NCBI RefSeq assembly: GCF_021083185.1
Contig: NZ_JAIGQB010000004.1
Span: 124,001-188,000, forward strand
DNA from: Nocardioides furvisabuli
GTDB taxonomy: Bacteria > Actinomycetota > Actinomycetes > Propionibacteriales > Nocardioidaceae
Reading direction: 5' to 3'
DNA length: 64,000 nucleotides
Shown one piece after another: positions 17,346 through 28,293 of the stretch (its first letter is position 1; each line of letters begins with the position of its first letter). Position numbers and translations under genes: made by a program. A model generated the notes under the pieces. That model was not told where the DNA came from, did not search any database, and worked only from the letters and a program-made list of their open reading frames with translations.

Positions 17346-17440
17346 GGCTTGTGCGGTCACCGTGGTGCGGATCCCGCACCACAGCGACCGCGCAACGGTC
17401 GGAGTCACCGGGTGACCGGGGATCCCGACGACGGAAGGGA
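17346..17440. repeat. Dispersed palindromic repeat, copy B with flanking module
   Basis: GTGGTGCGGATCCCGCACCAC core within TTGTGCGGTCAC ... GACCGCGCAA, followed by GAGTCACCGGGTGACCGGGG and GATCCCGACGACGG. The second part matches modules at copies C, D and E. It lies in the 340-base gap 17243-17582, which otherwise contains only the LysM gene terminator. Confidence 0.8.
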
Positions 17441-17496
17441 GCCATCGACCGCAGATCCCGACGACGAGCGGGCGCAAGAAGACCACCTAAATGACG

Positions 17497-17528
17497 CCGA
17501 GGGGCGGGCCACCAGGCCCGCCCCTCGG
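17497..17528 (-). terminator. Terminator of the LysM gene
   Basis: CCGAGGGGCGGG (17497-17508) pairs perfectly with CCCGCCCCTCGG (17517-17528), loop of eight bases, followed on the minus strand by a T-rich stretch (TCATTT). It lies 55 bases beyond the LysM stop codon. Confidence 0.8.
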
Positions 17529-17582
17529 TCTTCCCCTTGTTCCACCAGCCGGGGTCGAAGCGGCTGATGGAGGCCTCACGCG

Positions 17583-17933
17583 TCAGTCGGAGACGACCGG
17601 GACGCGGAGCTTCTGGCCAGCCGCGAGGCTGGCGGACTCGAGCGCGTTGAGGCGCTCGATCTCGGTCATCATCGACCGGACGTCGCCGTCGGCGGCGGCG
17701 TCGCTGGCGATCCCCCACAGGGTGTCACCGGGAGCGACCTGGACGACCTCGGTGGGTACGGGCTCGCCGGCCGAGCCGGTGCCGACGGCACCGCCCGCCA
17801 ACATGAACGCGACGGCCAGCACGAGGAACAGCGAGGTCACGAAGACCACGAGGCGACCGCGACGGGTCAGGCGCACCGTCGAACGGACGGGGGCGGAAGT
17901 GGTGAAGCTGGGGGCAAGGCTGAGGGTGCTCAT
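17583..17933 (-). CDS. LysM-domain protein divergent from lexA; likely SOS-induced division/cell-wall protein
   Basis: 116 residues from ATG 17933 behind AGGAGG. One transmembrane helix (LVVFVTSLFLVLAVAFMLAGG, about residues 28-48) precedes a single LysM peptidoglycan-binding domain (VVQVAPGDTLWGIASDAA to VPVVSD). Position and architecture match mycobacterial Rv2719c (ChiZ) and Bacillus YneA, which are divergent from lexA and slow cell division after DNA damage. Three SOS boxes lie in the shared upstream region. I infer the same role: anchored in the membrane and binding septal peptidoglycan during the SOS response. Confidence 0.8.
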   Translation of the reverse strand: MSTLSLAPSFTTSAPVRSTVRLTRRGRLVVFVTSLFLVLAVAFMLAGGAVGTGSAGEPVPTEVVQVAPGDTLWGIASDAAADGDVRSMMTEIERLNALESASLAAGQKLRVPVVSD

Positions 17934-18040
17934 GGTGTGGCCTCCTGGGGAAGATCAGCCGGGTACGTTGTCGAGCGAATGTCTAGTGGGACCCACCGAC
18001 AACGGCTGCGGAGCCGCCTCGGCGTCGATCAGACGTTCGA

Positions 18041-18056
18041 TCGAACATGTGTACGA
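18041..18056. promoter_or_regulatory. SOS box 1
   Basis: TCGAACATGTGTACGA, one mismatch to the actinobacterial LexA site TCGAAC-N4-GTTCGA. It is one of three LexA sites in the 347-base lexA/LysM intergenic region (17934-18280), the nearest to the LysM gene. Confidence 0.85.
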
Positions 18057-18092
18057 CGGTAGAGCACCTGTTCGAACAGGTCAAGCACCCGC

Positions 18093-18108
18093 ACGAACAA
18101 TTGTTCGA
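18093..18108. promoter_or_regulatory. SOS box 2
   Basis: ACGAACAATTGTTCGA, one mismatch to consensus. Just upstream, 18066-18081 is another perfect palindrome (ACCTGTTCGAACAGGT) containing LexA half-sites in back-to-back order; it does not have standard spacing. Confidence 0.9.
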
Positions 18109-18240
18109 GCGGCCCCCAGCGCCGCGCGGCCGCCCCACATGGCGCGGAGCAGGCTGACCTCGACGAGCCGGCGGACCTGGTCCCCCGGAGAGCGGGACGG
18201 GCGTGCCGTCGTCACCTCAGCAGGCCAGCGACACGCGGCT

Positions 18241-18256
18241 TCGAACAGGTGTTTGA
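18241..18256. promoter_or_regulatory. SOS box 3 (lexA autoregulation)
   Basis: TCGAACAGGTGTTTGA, one mismatch to consensus, 25 bases before the lexA GTG start codon, placing it over the lexA promoter or leader. Confidence 0.9.
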
Positions 18257-18280
18257 TCCTCGGGCCCCGGGAGGACTACG

Positions 18281-19066
18281 GTGAGCGCACCAGCCACCCG
18301 CATCGCCCACGAGGTGGCCACCCGCGTCGAGAGGTTCCACGAGATGGCCAAGTCAGAGGACAAGAACGTCATCGAGATGCCCGACGGTCCCCCGGACGCC
18401 ACCGGCCTGACCCCGCGCCAGCAGCGCGTGCTCGCCACGATCAAGGACTCGATCGAGACCAAGGGCTACCCGCCCAGCATGCGCGAGATCGGCCAGGCCG
18501 TCGGCCTCACGTCCTCCTCGAGCGTGGCCCACCAGCTGCGCGTGCTCGAGGGCAAGGGCTTCCTCAAGCGCGACCCCAACCGCCCGCGCGCCCTCGAGGT
18601 CTTCCTGCCCGAGGTGATGGCCGCGCGCCGCTCCATGTCCAGCGGCGAGGAGTCGAGCGTCGACGAGACCGGCATCGGCGACGTCGTCCCAACCGCGGTC
18701 AACATCCCCGTCGTGGGCCGCATCGCGGCCGGCGGACCGATCCTCGCCGAGGAGCAGGTCACCGACGTCTTCCCGCTGCCCAAGCAGCTCGTGGGCGACG
18801 GCACCCTCTTCCTCCTCGAGGTCTCCGGCGACTCGATGGTCGAGGCGGCCATCTGCAACGGCGACTACGTCGTGATCCGCCAGGAGCAGACCGCGACCAA
18901 CGGCCAGATCGTGGCCGCGCTGATCGAAGGCGAAGCGACGGTGAAGACCTTCCAGCGCAAGGACGGCCACGTCTGGCTGCTGCCGCACAACGCTGCCTAC
19001 GACCCGATCCCGGGCGACAACGCCACGATCCTCGGGGTCGTGACCGCGGTGCTGCGCAGCCTCTGA
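18281..19066 (+). CDS. lexA: SOS repressor LexA
   Basis: 261 residues from GTG 18281, preceded by GGGAGGA. The winged-helix DNA-binding domain is [14 protein letters not shown]...[25 protein letters not shown]. The self-cleavage site lies in GRIAAGGP (Ala-Gly), with catalytic Ser in [11 protein letters not shown] and Lys in ATVKTF. The N-terminus is about 40 residues longer than E. coli LexA, as in other actinobacteria. ATG 18344 is a shorter alternative start. It represses itself, the divergent LysM gene and the SOS regulon until RecA stimulates its cleavage. Confidence 0.97.
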   Translation: MSAPATRIAHEVATRVERFHEMAKSEDKNVIEMPDGPPDATGLTPRQQRVLATIKDSIETKGYPPSMREIGQAVGLTSSSSVAHQLRVLEGKGFLKRDPNRPRALEVFLPEVMAARRSMSSGEESSVDETGIGDVVPTAVNIPVVGRIAAGGPILAEEQVTDVFPLPKQLVGDGTLFLLEVSGDSMVEAAICNGDYVVIRQEQTATNGQIVAALIEGEATVKTFQRKDGHVWLLPHNAAYDPIPGDNATILGVVTAVLRSL

Positions 19067-19094
19067 CAACCAGCCCCGGTGCACGATGGCTGGC

Positions 19095-20312
19095 ATGAGC
19101 GAACTCCAGGACTCCTACGACTACGTCATCGTCGGTGGGGGTGTCGCGGCCGCCAGTGCGGTCTCCGGCATCCGGTCGGAGGACGAGGGCGGCAGCATCG
19201 CCGTCATCGGCTCCGAGCCCGCCGAGCCCGTCTACCGTCCCGCCCTGTCGAAGGACCTGTGGCTCAAGGACGACGCCACGCTGGAGGGCAGCTCCCTCGC
19301 CGGTGACCTCCAGGACGACGACCGTGTCGACCTCGTCACCGACACGACCGTGACGGCGATCGACCCCGACGCCCACGCCGTACGCCTCGCCGACGGCAGC
19401 AGCGTCGGCTACGGCAAGCTCCTGCTGGCCACCGGCGCCGAGCCGCGCGTGCTCGCGCTCGACCCCGGACCGCGGGTCGTCTACTACCGCACCGCCGCCG
19501 ACTACGAGCGGCTCCGCGCGATCGCCGATCAGGGCAGCCACGTCGCCGTCGTCGGTGGTGGCTACATCGGCTCCGAGATCGCCTCCGCGCTCGTGCAGAA
19601 CGACGTCGCCGTCACGCTCGTGCTCGACCAGGAGGACGTGCAGGAGCAGATGTTCCCGCGCGCGCTCGCCGCCAGCCTGACCAAGGCCTTCGCCGACCGC
19701 GGCGTGACGATCGTGCACGGCTCGGTCGAGCGCGGCGAGGACACCGGCGACGGCGTACGGATCCGGCTCGAGGACGGCACCGACATCGCTGCCGACGCGG
19801 CCGTCATCGGCGTCGGCGTGCTGCCGCGCACGTCCCTGGCGGAGGCCGCCGGACTCGAGGTCGACAACGGCATCGTCGTCGACGACCACCTGCGCACCAG
19901 CGCCACCGACGTGTACGCCGCGGGCGACGTCGCGTCCTACCCCGACGCGCTGCTCGGGCGCCGTCGCGTCGAGCACGTCGACCACGCGGAGAAGTCCGGC
20001 GAGCACGCCGGCAAGGTGATGGCCGGCGCCGACGCGGCGTACGACTACACGCCCTTCTTCTGGTCCGACATCCTCGACGCGGGCTACGAGGCGGTCGGCG
20101 AGACGTCGAGCAGCCTCGACATGGTCGAGGACTGGAAGGACGGCGAGATCGGCACCGGCGTCGTCTACTACGTCGGCTCCGGCCAGGTCCGCGGCGTGCT
20201 GCTGTGGAACGTGTGGGACAGCGTCGACCAGGCGCGCGAGCTGATCGCCGCGACCGGCAAGGAGCCGGTGTCGGACCTGGAGTCGCTGCGCGGGCGGATC
20301 GGGTTCGGGTAG
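19095..20312 (+). CDS. FAD-dependent NAD(P) oxidoreductase (ferredoxin-reductase/AIF-like)
   Basis: 405 residues from ATG 19095 (ATG 19086 possible). The FAD-binding fold is YVIVGGGVAAASAV at the N-terminus; the NAD(P) fold is VAVVGGGYIGSEIASAL near residue 155; the second FAD-contact motif is TDVYAAGDVASYP near residue 275. This is the pattern of pyridine-nucleotide-dependent ferredoxin/rubredoxin reductases and AIF-like proteins. The redox partner is unknown, and no ferredoxin gene is adjacent. It follows lexA closely on the same strand, but no SOS site is visible for it. Confidence 0.75.
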   Translation: MSELQDSYDYVIVGGGVAAASAVSGIRSEDEGGSIAVIGSEPAEPVYRPALSKDLWLKDDATLEGSSLAGDLQDDDRVDLVTDTTVTAIDPDAHAVRLADGSSVGYGKLLLATGAEPRVLALDPGPRVVYYRTAADYERLRAIADQGSHVAVVGGGYIGSEIASALVQNDVAVTLVLDQEDVQEQMFPRALAASLTKAFADRGVTIVHGSVERGEDTGDGVRIRLEDGTDIAADAAVIGVGVLPRTSLAEAAGLEVDNGIVVDDHLRTSATDVYAAGDVASYPDALLGRRRVEHVDHAEKSGEHAGKVMAGADAAYDYTPFFWSDILDAGYEAVGETSSSLDMVEDWKDGEIGTGVVYYVGSGQVRGVLLWNVWDSVDQARELIAATGKEPVSDLESLRGRIGFG

Positions 20313-20353
20313 AGGTCACTGGTCTCCGGCGCCCACGCGGTAGCCTCGCGGCG

Positions 20354-21051
20354 ATGTCCAGCCCAGATCCCGCCCTCTTCCGCACCCGCCCGGGCAACCG
20401 TCGGCGGCTCACGCCCGAGGGCCAGGCCGAGCTCGACCGGCTCACGGTCGCGGCCGAGGAGTCGGCGTGGCTCAGCCCGCTGGCGTACAACCTCACGATC
20501 AGCCACAGCCACCGCTTCGTCTGGTACCGCGTGGCGAAGGTCGCGACCCGCACCATCCGCCACCACTGCGAGACCAACGGCGTCGCGCTCGACGTCGATC
20601 ACGCCATGCGGGTGCGCTACCCGCTCGCGTCGTACGCCGACTACTTCACCTTCGCCTTCGTGCGCGACCCGCTGGACCGCTTCGTGTCGGCCTGGCACGA
20701 CAAGGTCGTCGACCACAACTACTACGACTTCGACCCCGCCACCCACGCGCGGATGCAGACCGTCGAGGAGTTCGCCCGCTGGACCGCGACCCACAACCTG
20801 TCGGCCGTGCCCGGCACCGACCAGCACCTCACGCTGCAGAGCCGGATGATCGACCTCAACCGGGTGGACTTCGTCGGCCGGCTCGAGACGTTCGACCGCG
20901 ACTTCGCCGAGGTGTGCGAGCGCATCGGTGCCCCGGCCGTGCCGACGGCGCCCAAGAACCAGACCGCCCCCGGAGGTCGTGACCGGCAGGTCTCCGACGA
21001 GCTGCGCGAGCTGGTGACGCAGATGTATCGCCGCGACTACCAGGTCTTCGG

Positions 21052-21073
<22 letters not shown>
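20354..21073 (+). CDS. Sulfotransferase family 2-like protein
   Basis: 239 residues from ATG 20354; TAGCCT lies seven bases upstream and there is no Shine-Dalgarno, suggesting a leaderless transcript. The PAPS 5'-phosphosulfate loop is seen as RVAKVATRTI and the 3'-phosphate site as FVRDPLDRFVSAWHDK, the classic pair of the carbohydrate (HNK-1/chondroitin type) sulfotransferase family 2. Such enzymes move sulfate from PAPS to a glycan or small molecule; the acceptor is unknown. The 3' end overlaps the convergent dinG gene by 22 bases. Confidence 0.7.
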
Positions 21074-23079
<2,006 letters not shown>

Positions 23080-23157
23080 CAGAGAACCCTACGCGGCCTC
23101 GCCGACACCACGACGTACGCCATCCACAACGCGGCGCGGGGCACGCGGCGCTGTGCG

Positions 23158-23289
23158 TCAGTGGAGCTTCTTGCGCCCAATCTGGCGCTCGATGCGGCGC
23201 TCGGGCTGGCCGAGGACCTTCGCCAGGATCTTCACCCGGTAGCGGTAGGCCACGACACCGAGCACGACGATCAGCAGGAACCAGAACAT
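23158..23289 (-). CDS. 43-residue membrane protein
   Basis: A short gene: ATG 23289 to TGA 23158. The protein is one N-terminal transmembrane helix (MFWFLLIVVLGVVAYRY) then a highly basic tail (QPERRIERQIGRKK). TAGGCT sits exactly six bases before the ATG, the leaderless promoter arrangement used by many genes here, which supports it being real. It lies between dinG and secDF on the same strand. Function unknown; single-helix basic proteins often attach to larger membrane complexes, but no partner is evident. Confidence 0.7.
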   Translation of the reverse strand: MFWFLLIVVLGVVAYRYRVKILAKVLGQPERRIERQIGRKKLH

Positions 23290-23338
23290 GCCACGAGCCT
23301 ACGCCGCGCCCGGTCACCGGGTGGGGAGAAGCGACCCC

Positions 23339-25624
23339 TCAGACGACGGCGCCGGAGTCCTCGGGCGCCCGCTCGACCTTCTCCTTCTTGACCCGGCTCA
23401 TCGGCCACTTCTCCTGGAAGTAGGTCACGAGCGGGGTGGCGGTGAAGACCGAGGAGTAGGTGCCGACGACCAGACCGATGAGCAGCGCGATCGAGAAGTC
23501 ACGCAGCGAGTCGCCGCCGAGGATCGCGAGGGCCGCGAGGATGAACATCGTGCCGAGACCGGTGTTGACGGTGCGCGGGATCGTCTCGACAGCGGCCTTG
23601 TTGGCCAGCGTGCTGAAGTCGTCCTCGGGCTTCGAGCCGTGCCATCGCTCGCGGACGCGGTCGAAGACGACGACGGTGTCGTTGACCGACAGTCCGATGA
23701 TGGTCATCGCGGCGGCCAGGAAGATGCCGTCGATCGGCTTCTCCAGCCAGGCGAAGATGCCGACGACGATCAGCACGTCGTGCGCCATCGCGATGACGGC
23801 CGAGACGCCGAAGGTCCACTTGAAGCGGAAGGCGAGGTAGAGCAGCTGGGCCAGGAAGGCGACGCCGAAGGCGATGAGCGCGTTGTTGCGCAGCTCCTCG
23901 CCGAGGGACGCGCCGATCAGCTGGTCGTCGATCTTGGAGACGTCGCCGCCGATCGCGGACAGCTCGTCCTCGATCCGCTGCTCCTCGTCGTTGGTGATCT
24001 CGCCGGTGCGGACGGTGAAGTCGGCGGTGTCGGCGGTCTGCACCACGGCCTCGGGGAAGCCGGCGTCGGACACGGCCGCGCGGGCCTCCTCGACGCTGAT
24101 GTCCTGGCTCACGGAGTAGTCGAGCTGGCGACCACCGGTGAACTCCACGCCGAGGTTCAGGCCCTGGACGGCGATGCCGGCGATGGCGAAGACCGTCGCC
24201 GCGCCCGAGACCGCCAGCCAGCGGCCGCGGTTCTTCATGATGTCGGGGTCCTTGCGGTCCAGCCAGGTCCGGACCTTGCCGACCGAGCCCAGACCGCTGA
24301 TGGCCGGCTTGCGGTTGACGCCCTTGTTGGCGACCGCGAGGTCGCACAGCACGCGGGCGATGATCAGCGCCGAGATCATCGAGGCGATGACACCGATCGA
24401 GAGGGTGACGCCGAAACCCTTGATCGGGCCCGAGCCGAGGAAGAACAGCAGCGCGGCCGCGAGGAGCGTGGTGACGTTGGAGTCGATGATCGCGGTCCAG
24501 GCCTTGTTGAAGCCGACCTGGAGCGCACGGCGCAGGCCGGCGGACGGGTAGGCGGCGTACTCCTCCCGTGCTCGCTCGAAGACGAGCACGTTGGCGTCGA
24601 TCGCCATGCCGATGGCGAGCACGAAGCCCGCGAGGCCCGGCAGGGTCAGCGTCGAGCCGAGCCCGACGAGCATGGCGTAGGCGAGCAGGGCGTACGACGC
24701 CAGCGCGACGGTCGCCATCGCACCGACGAGGCGGTAGACCACGATGATGAACAGGCCGGTGAGGATCAGGCCGATGATGCCGGCCTCGATCGAGGCGTCG
24801 ATCGCCGCGGCACCCAGCGAGGGGCCGACGAGGCGGTCGGAGATGGCCTTGAGCTCCAGCGGCAGCGCGCCGCCCTCGATGAGCGCGGCGAGGTCCTTGG
24901 CGCTGTCGGCGGTGTAGTCACCGGTGATGTCGGTGGAGCCGCCGCGGATGCCGACGTCGCAGCCGATGCCCTCGTTGACCTCGGGCGAGGTGATGATCTC
25001 GTTGTCGAGCACGATCGCGATGCGGCGCTTGGGGTCGCCCGTGGGGTTGCAGGCTGCGTCGCCGGTGATGTCGGCCCAGGTGCTGCCACCCTCACCGTTG
25101 AAGTCGATGGCCACGACCCACTCGACGCTCTGGTCGCGCTGGACCGCGCTCGCGCCGCTGATCTGCTCGCCCTGGATGACGGTCGGACCGATCTCGAGGG
25201 TGTCGCCCTGGTCGGACGGCAGGACGAGGTTGCCCTCGTCGCTGGGCTCGGCGTCGGGCTGCGCCTCGGAGAGGACCTCGTGGATGGTCAGCTTGGCGGT
25301 GGTGCCGATGCGCTCCTCGGCCTCCTGCGCCTCCTCGTCGCTGGTGACGCCCGGCAGCTCGACGAGGATCCGGTTCTCGCCCTGGCGGACCAGGACGGAC
25401 TCGGCGACGCCGAGGGCGTCGACGCGGCCGCGCAGCACCTCGAGGGTCTTGTCGACGTTCTCGGCCGTGGCCGGGGTCTGCTCGGTGCCCTCCGCCTCGA
25501 AGACGAACTGCGCCCCGCCCCGGAGGTCCAGGCCCAGGTTGGGCTTGACGTTGACGGCGAGCGCCGCGCACCCGGCCAGGAGGCCGAGGACGAGGATGAA
25601 GCGGACCCAGACACCACGTGACAT
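23339..25624 (-). CDS. secDF: Protein translocase subunit SecDF (fused)
   Basis: A single protein of about 761 residues containing both SecD and SecF. The SecD half has GLDLRGG near residue 32, a large external P1-type domain and six helices with AIGMAIDANVLVFER. The SecF half begins near residue 450 with GVEFTGG and ends with SVNDTVVVFDRVRE and further helices, 12 helices in total. SecDF uses the proton gradient to pull proteins out of the SecYEG channel. ATG 25624 has GGGGAG ten bases upstream; ATG 25633 is only one base from it. The usual yajC-secD-secF-ruv neighbourhood is missing, so this may be a second copy. Confidence 0.9.
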   Translation of the reverse strand: MSRGVWVRFILVLGLLAGCAALAVNVKPNLGLDLRGGAQFVFEAEGTEQTPATAENVDKTLEVLRGRVDALGVAESVLVRQGENRILVELPGVTSDEEAQEAEERIGTTAKLTIHEVLSEAQPDAEPSDEGNLVLPSDQGDTLEIGPTVIQGEQISGASAVQRDQSVEWVVAIDFNGEGGSTWADITGDAACNPTGDPKRRIAIVLDNEIITSPEVNEGIGCDVGIRGGSTDITGDYTADSAKDLAALIEGGALPLELKAISDRLVGPSLGAAAIDASIEAGIIGLILTGLFIIVVYRLVGAMATVALASYALLAYAMLVGLGSTLTLPGLAGFVLAIGMAIDANVLVFERAREEYAAYPSAGLRRALQVGFNKAWTAIIDSNVTTLLAAALLFFLGSGPIKGFGVTLSIGVIASMISALIIARVLCDLAVANKGVNRKPAISGLGSVGKVRTWLDRKDPDIMKNRGRWLAVSGAATVFAIAGIAVQGLNLGVEFTGGRQLDYSVSQDISVEEARAAVSDAGFPEAVVQTADTADFTVRTGEITNDEEQRIEDELSAIGGDVSKIDDQLIGASLGEELRNNALIAFGVAFLAQLLYLAFRFKWTFGVSAVIAMAHDVLIVVGIFAWLEKPIDGIFLAAAMTIIGLSVNDTVVVFDRVRERWHGSKPEDDFSTLANKAAVETIPRTVNTGLGTMFILAALAILGGDSLRDFSIALLIGLVVGTYSSVFTATPLVTYFQEKWPMSRVKKEKVERAPEDSGAVV

Positions 25625-25686
25625 GCGCGACATACTCCCCTACCGAGATCGAACACCCGAATCCGGGCACCGACTGCCCAACGGCT

Positions 25687-25714
25687 GACCACCCCGGTTG
25701 GTTCCGGGGCGGTC
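25687..25714 (-). terminator. Terminator of hflX
   Basis: GACC-A-CCCCGG pairs with CCGGGG-C-GGTC around a six-base loop (TTGGTT), just after the hflX stop codon and before the secDF promoter, so the two genes are probably transcribed separately. Confidence 0.6.
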
Positions 25715-25721
25715 CGCAGGC

Positions 25722-27305
25722 TCAGCGGGCGTACGCCTCGAGCTCGCCGGCCAGGTCCGCATTCGCCCGACCTTCGACCAGCGTGCCGTCGCCGGTGTGC
25801 TCCAGGGAGCCGATCTCGGCCTCCTGGTGGATGCGGTTGACGAGGTCCCCGCGCTCGTAGGGCAGCAGCACGTCGAACTCCACCTGCGGGCGCGGCAGCT
25901 CCGACTCGATGGTGGCGAGCGCGGCCTCCATCCCCTCGCCGGTCTTCGCGCTGACCACCACGCTGTGCGGCTCGCGCGCCCGCAGCCGGCTGATCACCAG
26001 GGGGTCGGCGGCGTCGGCCTTGTTGATCACGATGATCTCGGGCACCTTGTCGGCGCCGATCTCGGCGAGCACCTCGCGCACCGCGGCGATCTGGCCCTCG
26101 GGGTCGGGGTGGGAGCCGTCGACGACGTGCAGCAGCAGGTCGGAGTCGGCGACCTCCTCCAGCGTGGAGCGGAAGGCCTCGACCAGGCCGTGGGGCAGGT
26201 GGCGGACGAAGCCGACGGTGTCGGACATCGTGTAGATGCGGCCGTCGCTGGTCGTCGTACGCCGGGTGGTGGGGTCGAGGGTCGCGAAGAGGGCGTCCTC
26301 CACCAGCACACCGGCATCGGTCAGCCGGTTGAGCAGCGAGGACTTGCCGGCGTTGGTGTAGCCCGCGATCGCCACGCTCGGGATGTGGTTGCGGCGGCGC
26401 GACTGGCGCTTGACGTCGCGGGTGCCGCGCATCTCCTTGAGCTCGCGGCGCAGCTTGGCGATCTTGGTGTTGATCCGCCGGCGGTCGGTCTCGATCTTGG
26501 TCTCACCGGGCCCGCGGCCACCGATGCCGTCACCGCCGGCAGCACGACCGCCGGCCTGGCGCGACAGGTTGCCGCCCCACCCGCGCAGGCGCTGCTTCAT
26601 GTACTGCAGCTGGGCCAGCTCGACCTGCGCCTGGCCCTCCTTGCTCTTCGCGTGCTGGGCGAAGATGTCGAGGATCAGTGCCGTCCGGTCGACGACCTTG
26701 ACCTTGATCTTGTCCTCGAGGTTGCGCAGCTGGCTCGGCGCGAGCTCGCCGTCGCAGATGACGGTGTCCGCACCGGTGGCCTGCACGATCTCCCGGATCG
26801 CCTCGACCTTGCCGCGACCGATGAAGGTCGCCGGGTCGGGCGACTGGCGGCGCTGGAAGACCGCCTCCAGGACCTCGGAGCCGGCCGTCTCGGCGAGCAG
26901 CGCGAGCTCGGCCATCGAGTTCTCGGCGTCGGTGACCGTGCCGCCGGTCCACACGCCGACGAGCACGACCTTCTCCAGACGGAGCTGGCGGTACTCGACC
27001 TCGGTGATGTCCTCGAGCTCGGTGCGCAGGCTCGCGACCCGGCGCAGGGCGTGGCGCTCGGCCAGCTCCTGGGCGCCGACGGTGAGCTCCTCGGGGTCGG
27101 TGTCGTCCCACTCGTCGTACGGCTCGTCGTCGGCGTAGCCGGACTCGAAGTCGTCGTCGGTGTCGTCGTCCGTGGTGGCGACGTCGGCGTCGAGGGTGCC
27201 GTCGAGCTCGATGGCCTCGTCGTCCCAGCCGCGCGTCGCGTCGAGCGCGTCACGCAGGGTGAAGTCGGGTGCCGGGCCATTCGGTTGGGCAGGTGCGTTC
27301 GTCAT
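25722..27305 (-). CDS. hflX: GTPase HflX
   Basis: 527 residues. After an acidic N-terminal extension (about residues 35-75, dominated by Asp and Glu) come the HflX ribosome-binding domain (GRGKVEAI, GGRGPGETKIETDRR) and a GTPase domain: G1 GYTNAGKSS, G3 DTVGF, G4 NKAD. HflX binds 50S subunits and rescues stalled ribosomes under stress. TAGGCT lies nine bases before the ATG and no Shine-Dalgarno is visible. The miaA-dapF-hflX-lexA neighbourhood is a conserved actinobacterial arrangement, supporting orthology. Confidence 0.95.
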   Translation of the reverse strand: MTNAPAQPNGPAPDFTLRDALDATRGWDDEAIELDGTLDADVATTDDDTDDDFESGYADDEPYDEWDDTDPEELTVGAQELAERHALRRVASLRTELEDITEVEYRQLRLEKVVLVGVWTGGTVTDAENSMAELALLAETAGSEVLEAVFQRRQSPDPATFIGRGKVEAIREIVQATGADTVICDGELAPSQLRNLEDKIKVKVVDRTALILDIFAQHAKSKEGQAQVELAQLQYMKQRLRGWGGNLSRQAGGRAAGGDGIGGRGPGETKIETDRRRINTKIAKLRRELKEMRGTRDVKRQSRRRNHIPSVAIAGYTNAGKSSLLNRLTDAGVLVEDALFATLDPTTRRTTTSDGRIYTMSDTVGFVRHLPHGLVEAFRSTLEEVADSDLLLHVVDGSHPDPEGQIAAVREVLAEIGADKVPEIIVINKADAADPLVISRLRAREPHSVVVSAKTGEGMEAALATIESELPRPQVEFDVLLPYERGDLVNRIHQEAEIGSLEHTGDGTLVEGRANADLAGELEAYAR

Positions 27306-27394
27306 ATGCCGTCCAGCCTAGGTCGGCGCGCCCCGGTGCGCGAACCACTTTGCCCGGCTTCGCGGGGCGTCCGACCCGTGACCGAGGACCTGTG

Positions 27395-28171
27395 TCACTT
27401 GGGGGGCATCCGGATGCCGCCGTCGACGCGGATCGTCTCGCCGTTCATGTAGGAGTTGGTCAGGCACTCCACGACCATGCTGGCGAGCTCCTCGGCGTGG
27501 CCGAGGCGCTTGGGGAACAGCACGTTCTGGCCGAGGTTGGCCTTGAACTCCTCGGGGTCCGGGAAGGCGTCGTAGATCGGGGTGTCGATCAGGCCGGGCG
27601 CCACGGTGTTGAGGCGGATCCCGGCGGCCGAGAGGTCACGCGCGACCGGCAGGGTCATCCCGACCACGCCGCCCTTGGACGCGGAGTAGGAGGCCTGGCC
27701 GATCTGGCCGTCGAAGGCGGCGACCGAGGCGAGGTTGACGATCGCGCCGCGCTGGCCGTCGGCGTCGGGCTCGTTGCGGCTCATCACGGTCGCGGCCTGG
27801 CGGGTCATGTCGAAGGTGCCGATGAGGTTGATCTCGACGACCTTGCGGAAGGCGTCGAGGTCGTGGGCGGACTCCAGCATCCCGTCGCGGCCGATGGTGC
27901 GCTGGGCCCAGCCGATGCCGGCGGAGTTCACGCAGGCACGCAGCGGGGCGATCTCCGCCGCGGCCTCCACGGCAGCGGCGACCTGCTCGGTCCGCGTCAC
28001 GTCCACGGCGGCGAAGACGCCGCCGATCTCGGCGGCCAGGGCCTCGCCCTTCTCGGCGTTGAGGTCGGCGACGACGACGATCGCGCCCTTCGCTGCGAGG
28101 GCGCGGGCGACCGCGGCACCGATGCCGCTGGCGCCGCCGGTGACGATGGCGGAGGATCCGGTGATGTCCAT
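27395..28171 (-). CDS. SDR-family oxidoreductase, 3-hydroxyacyl-CoA dehydrogenase type 2-like
   Basis: 258 residues, normal for a classical short-chain dehydrogenase. Cofactor motif TGGASGIG at 11-18 and Asp in VVVADLN favour NAD; the NSAG motif is seen as NSAGIG; catalytic Tyr/Lys is in YSASKGG. Sequence around the substrate loop (NVLFPKRLGHAEELA) resembles type 2 3-hydroxyacyl-CoA dehydrogenases of fatty acid or steroid breakdown. TAGGAT is exactly six bases before the ATG, so the gene is likely leaderless. No beta-oxidation genes are adjacent, so the substrate remains open. Confidence 0.75.
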   Translation of the reverse strand: MDITGSSAIVTGGASGIGAAVARALAAKGAIVVVADLNAEKGEALAAEIGGVFAAVDVTRTEQVAAAVEAAAEIAPLRACVNSAGIGWAQRTIGRDGMLESAHDLDAFRKVVEINLIGTFDMTRQAATVMSRNEPDADGQRGAIVNLASVAAFDGQIGQASYSASKGGVVGMTLPVARDLSAAGIRLNTVAPGLIDTPIYDAFPDPEEFKANLGQNVLFPKRLGHAEELASMVVECLTNSYMNGETIRVDGGIRMPPK

Positions 28172-28194
28172 GGCCGGATCCTATGAGCCGGCCA

Positions 28195-28221
28195 GCGGCG
28201 ACCGATGCAGGAGGTCGCCGC
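28195..28221 (-). terminator. Terminator of dapF
   Basis: GCGGCGACC (28195-28203) pairs perfectly with GGTCGCCGC (28213-28221), loop of nine bases, about 75 bases past the dapF stop codon and just upstream of the SDR promoter. Confidence 0.6.
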
Positions 28222-28293
28222 GTGGGGCCGGCCAGGTCGAGCGGCCGCGCGACTGAGGAACGACGCCGCGGGCGGCTGTGTCGAGACCGGCGA

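Noticed and set aside
18066..18081. A fourth SOS box
   Set aside because: It is a perfect palindrome with half-sites back to back and lacks the 4-base spacing of LexA sites.
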